Below, piece after piece: positions 61,141 to 64,000 of a stretch of 64,000 nucleotides of DNA (position 1 is the first letter of the stretch; each line of letters begins with the position of its first letter). The notes under the pieces were generated by a model. That model ran no database searches. It was not told the origin of the DNA and was given only the letters and a program-made list of their open reading frames with translations. The DNA is taken from NCBI RefSeq assembly GCF_031846185.1, contig NZ_JAVRIF010000003.1, positions 248,001 through 312,000 on the forward strand, read 5' to 3'. Source of the stretch: Thalassotalea_H castellviae. GTDB lineage: Bacteria; Pseudomonadota; Gammaproteobacteria; Enterobacterales; Alteromonadaceae. The position numbers and the translations under genes are program-made.

Positions 61141-63552
61141 TTACAGTAAGTTGATTGATTTAGTCACATAAGTTGTTGCTAAAGTATTAGGGGTTTCAAT
61201 ACTGATAGTTAACGTTGCTGTTGCAGGATCGCCATCGATAGGGTTATTAATAGAGAAATCCATAGCGCTAAAACCATCAGCGTTAGTATTTCCTACTGAT
61301 ATTGTTGTTGTTCCTTGTAATTCTCCACCATCAAGTGTCACGGTAACTGTGGTACCAATTGGCATGGTTTGCATCGCACTGTCTGCAAAACGGAAACGTA
61401 ATGCTAACGCGCTTCCATCAGCAACGTCTGGCAAGTTATTACTCGTTTCTTGATTATCAGCATAGGTTGTCGTTTGAGTGGTATCAGATAAAACGAAATT
61501 GGGGTTACTGCTAGATGACATAATTAATACTAATGCTTTACGCAATATCGCATTTTTCACCTCATTATCACATTTATCACCACTACATTGTGGACCGTTA
61601 AATTTTTCATCAGCTAGACTAAATTGATCATCATTATTTTGGTCAAAGAATTTTGTTTCCTGAGGATCTTTAACATGGTTTTCATTATCATCACGCCATG
61701 CTTCAGACATATCGACAAAACCAGCAGATAAGGCAACTTGTCGGCCAAAACCTGAATTTACCATGTTATTATTAATTGCATCACCATCATTGTTGTCAAA
61801 GACATTATCACCATTTGAATCAAAAAATGTCTCATGGCCTGACGTGGTGGCTAAAATTGTCGAACGATGATCTGTTAAATAAGGCTCTGTTGCTGTCCAA
61901 GTTACCGCACAATTACCTGCAACTGTGTTACATGATGATTCTATTGTTCCACCTTCAGTCGTGAAATTAATTGGTGTGCCATCAGGCACAGGGTTATTAA
62001 AACTATCGGCTAGCCAAACGCGGATCACTGATTCTTGGCCAACGATGTCGGCTTCTGGATTAAGCACTGTGGCAGCAATGGTCATTGAAGCTTGTTCTGG
62101 TAACCCAGTATTTACTGACAGTTCACTTGATTGCGTTTGTACGCTGATAGTTTCACCATTAACTTCCATAATGGCTTTCGCGGTAACTCTGACGACTGTT
62201 GGCACAGTACCGGATGAAACCTGTGTGGTAATTAAACCTTGGCTATTGGTGAAGCCACTGGCTCTGCTTAAAGCAATACCACCAACAATAGTGTCTAAGC
62301 TAAACTCAACTTCTTGTTGTGCAAGGGGATTTCCTAACTGACTTTTTAATAAAAAAGTTAACGTCGATGTTTCTTGACCGCCGCTGCCTTTGATTACGAT
62401 GGAATCTGGTTGAGATGAGACAAACTCAATTGACCCAAGTTCTTCTGAACTAATGTTGATATTCGTTGAAGCGGTATTTGTTACACCATTTGAGGTGACA
62501 GAAGCGACGATGATATCTTCAGTGCCATTAATGCCTGCACAATTAATATCTTCAAAAGTAGCCCCAGCTTTACCTTTGATACTAATAACTGTTTCGTCTA
62601 TGGTTGCTGTTTCGTTGATCACACAATTAGAAGTAAAGGAAACCGTTGTGGGCGTATTTATATACTTATTTTCGCTATCAACTAATTCAACGGTCAAACC
62701 TAATGTGCCGCCTGCGCTGATTGTCTGATCGGTAATTGAAAGCTTAATAGCTCCTTCGATAAATTGACTGTTTTCATCAAAATAGCCAATGCGGACATCA
62801 TCAAGTAATACGGTATCTGCTGGTAGAATCTGATAGTTCATTTGTGCGCTGATACTACTATTGCTGTTCAAAGAAACCGCTATAACCCCAGCACCGATCA
62901 CGTCGTCACCGGCTAATGTGACAATTGCCTGGCCATTTTCATTGGTTAATGCGGTGGTTGTTGTTAACGAACCTATATCAGCCGCAAAGTTTATTATTTC
63001 ATTTTTAACCCCTGCACCTGTGTTATCGAGTAGGGTAACTTGAATTTGTGCTTGTTCATTACTTTTAAATTGATTAGTGTTTTGACCATTAAGTTGCATC
63101 GCTATTGATGCACTTAGTGAGGGTGCTACGACAGTGGAGGTTGTATATTCATAATCAATGCTGGTGGAAATACTACTTTCCGCGCTAGCAACTGAAGCGG
63201 TAAGCGTGCCGGCACTTAAAATAAGATCGCTATTTAAAATAGTGATTGTGGCTACGCCATTGGAATCTGTCAGTTTAGAGTCAACCGATAAACTACCTAA
63301 ATCTGCTGAATAATTTACTCTAGTGCCGCTCATCACCGCATTAAATTGATCTTTAACGGTTGCTTGCACTGTCACGTTATCATTGGTATCAAAACTAAGT
63401 TGTTCGACACCTTCATTATTGAGCAAAACCACCGAAATGCTTGTTGCAACGGACACTTCGTCACTGTCTGTTGGGTTTTCACCTGAGCTACCATTACAAC
63501 CTGTGATGAGCATTAAAAGAAGCAAAGAAAGTGTGCTTAAAAACTTATTCAT
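61141..63552 (-). CDS. Ig-like (Big-1) repeat lipoprotein
   Basis: Large surface lipoprotein of 803 aa. Lipoprotein signal ending LMLITGCNG (lipid Cys in LITGC), then a series of bacterial Ig-like domains of the intimin/invasin Big-1 type, with repeats such as ATVKDQFNAVMSGTRVNYSA and QVTLLDNTGAGVKNEIINFA. The C-terminal third (DENHVKDPQETKFFDQNNDD) is Asp/Asn-rich and may bind calcium. It is probably an outer-surface adhesin or stalk; no partner gene is seen. Confidence 0.88.
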   Translation of the reverse strand: MNKFLSTLSLLLLMLITGCNGSSGENPTDSDEVSVATSISVVLLNNEGVEQLSFDTNDNVTVQATVKDQFNAVMSGTRVNYSADLGSLSVDSKLTDSNGVATITILNSDLILSAGTLTASVASAESSISTSIDYEYTTSTVVAPSLSASIAMQLNGQNTNQFKSNEQAQIQVTLLDNTGAGVKNEIINFAADIGSLTTTTALTNENGQAIVTLAGDDVIGAGVIAVSLNSNSSISAQMNYQILPADTVLLDDVRIGYFDENSQFIEGAIKLSITDQTISAGGTLGLTVELVDSENKYINTPTTVSFTSNCVINETATIDETVISIKGKAGATFEDINCAGINGTEDIIVASVTSNGVTNTASTNINISSEELGSIEFVSSQPDSIVIKGSGGQETSTLTFLLKSQLGNPLAQQEVEFSLDTIVGGIALSRASGFTNSQGLITTQVSSGTVPTVVRVTAKAIMEVNGETISVQTQSSELSVNTGLPEQASMTIAATVLNPEADIVGQESVIRVWLADSFNNPVPDGTPINFTTEGGTIESSCNTVAGNCAVTWTATEPYLTDHRSTILATTSGHETFFDSNGDNVFDNNDGDAINNNMVNSGFGRQVALSAGFVDMSEAWRDDNENHVKDPQETKFFDQNNDDQFSLADEKFNGPQCSGDKCDNEVKNAILRKALVLIMSSSSNPNFVLSDTTQTTTYADNQETSNNLPDVADGSALALRFRFADSAMQTMPIGTTVTVTLDGGELQGTTTISVGNTNADGFSAMDFSINNPIDGDPATATLTISIETPNTLATTYVTKSINLL

Positions 63553-63673
63553 AAATGAAAATTCCAGTACAGGATAATTATTATTTGTTGTTAAACTAAA
63601 TCATAAAAGGCTATTTAACAAAAGTCCACGTATATCAATGTACTAATTAATGTTAAGAGGCTAATTGTAGCGA

Positions 63674-64000
63674 TTAAACATCTACACGGTTGGTAAGTTT
63701 TCCGTCAATAAAATCGGCTATATTATTGGCAAGAATTTTAATAAGTCTTTGTTGTGCTTCAATAGTTGCCCAAGCAATATGTGCGGTAATCTTTAAATTG
63801 TGTGGCTGATCAGTTAATAATATATGATCTGGAGCGGGGGGTTCTTGCTTAAGGACATCAAGAATGGCGTATGCAATTTCATTGCGCTTGAGTGCGTTAA
63901 GTAAATCAACTTCATTGACAATAGCACCACGAGCAGTATTGATTAACACTGCAGATGATTTCATTTTGTTGAAAACATCAGCATTAATTAAACCAATAGT
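63674..64000 (-). CDS. D-2-hydroxyacid dehydrogenase, C-terminal part, cut by window edge
   Basis: NAD-dependent dehydrogenase family end. INTARGAIVNEVDLLNAL, LDVLKQEPP and NLKITAHIAWAT (catalytic His) are seen. The frame continues without a stop to base 64000 (preceding codons read TIGLINADVFNK), so the N-terminus lies outside the window. Resembles glycerate or hydroxypyruvate reductases (HprA type); the exact substrate is unknown. Confidence 0.88.
   Translation of the reverse strand, partial: TIGLINADVFNKMKSSAVLINTARGAIVNEVDLLNALKRNEIAYAILDVLKQEPPAPDHILLTDQPHNLKITAHIAWATIEAQQRLIKILANNIADFIDGKLTNRVDV

Noticed and set aside
61776..62728. Plus-strand frames inside the Big-1 lipoprotein gene
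   Set aside because: All lie antisense to one long continuous repeat protein; the translations are low-complexity shadows.

Overview
The window looks like the chromosome of a marine gammaproteobacterium of the order Alteromonadales, most probably a member of Colwelliaceae (Colwellia or Thalassotalea type). This is inferred from the AT-rich sequence, the rpsU-yqeY-dnaG-rpoD operon facing tsaD, the thrL-thrABC operon, rmf, yebG with a LexA box, and the mix of GlyGly-CTERM and PEP-CTERM surface proteins. No species assignment is possible from the sequence alone.

Layout. (1) 1-10.5 kb: the end of a large hybrid two-component sensor with an AraC-type output domain; three poorly recognised genes; a 1.3 kb-residue-scale secreted subtilisin with calcium-binding type 3 repeats and a GlyGly-CTERM tail; then about 0.9 kb without a clear gene. 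(2) 10,549-16,398: a compact 5.85 kb integrative element inserted in the 3' half of a tRNA-Ile(CAT) gene. It is bounded by 46 bp direct repeats and has arm-type repeats inside each end. It carries a tyrosine integrase, an AlpA-like regulator, a second DNA-binding protein, a YfjJ/YagK (inovirus Gp2-like) candidate replication protein and four small cargo genes of unknown function. It has no capsid, packaging or conjugation genes, which suggests a phage-satellite-like or cryptic-prophage-like element. (3) 16.6-21.5 kb: a surface protein of the choice-of-anchor-B type with Calx-beta domains, facing an MbnP/MbnH (metallo-mystery) pair. (4) 21.6-30.1 kb: housekeeping core: rpoD, dnaG, yqeY, rpsU, tsaD, plsY, folB, folK, uppP. 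(5) 30.1-36.9 kb: a 51 bp tandem repeat, acyl-CoA dehydrogenase, a solute-binding GGDEF protein, cnoX, msrA, an internally duplicated unknown protein, a DUF3820 protein and rmf. (6) 37.0-45.5 kb: a nearly complete molybdenum cofactor and molybdate uptake block (moaA-mobA-moaB-moaC-moaD-moaE-modABC-moeB on the minus strand, moeA facing it). The moaA/moeA intergenic region holds a perfect FNR-type box and a candidate Moco riboswitch. (7) 45.5-50.8 kb: a hydrolase, a DUF3718 protein, yebG-ygjP and a response regulator / CheC-like / PAS-GGDEF signalling operon. (8) 50.9-56.6 kb: the threonine operon with its attenuator, then ung. (9) 56.6-64 kb: a PEP-CTERM protein, a class V aminotransferase, a GNAT with a Cys-rich tail, an FAD oxidoreductase, a Big-1 lipoprotein and a partial D-2-hydroxyacid dehydrogenase.

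How genes work together. The Moco block would take up molybdate (ModABC), make cyclic pyranopterin and molybdopterin (MoaA, MoaC, MoaD, MoaE, MoeB), insert Mo (MoaB/MoeA) and attach nucleotides (MobA), probably under oxygen and cofactor control. ThrA, ThrB and ThrC convert aspartate and aspartate semialdehyde to threonine under leader-peptide attenuation. The rpsU operon couples translation, replication priming and transcription initiation. The tRNA-borne element is the most likely place for undescribed biology, especially its four distal cargo genes.
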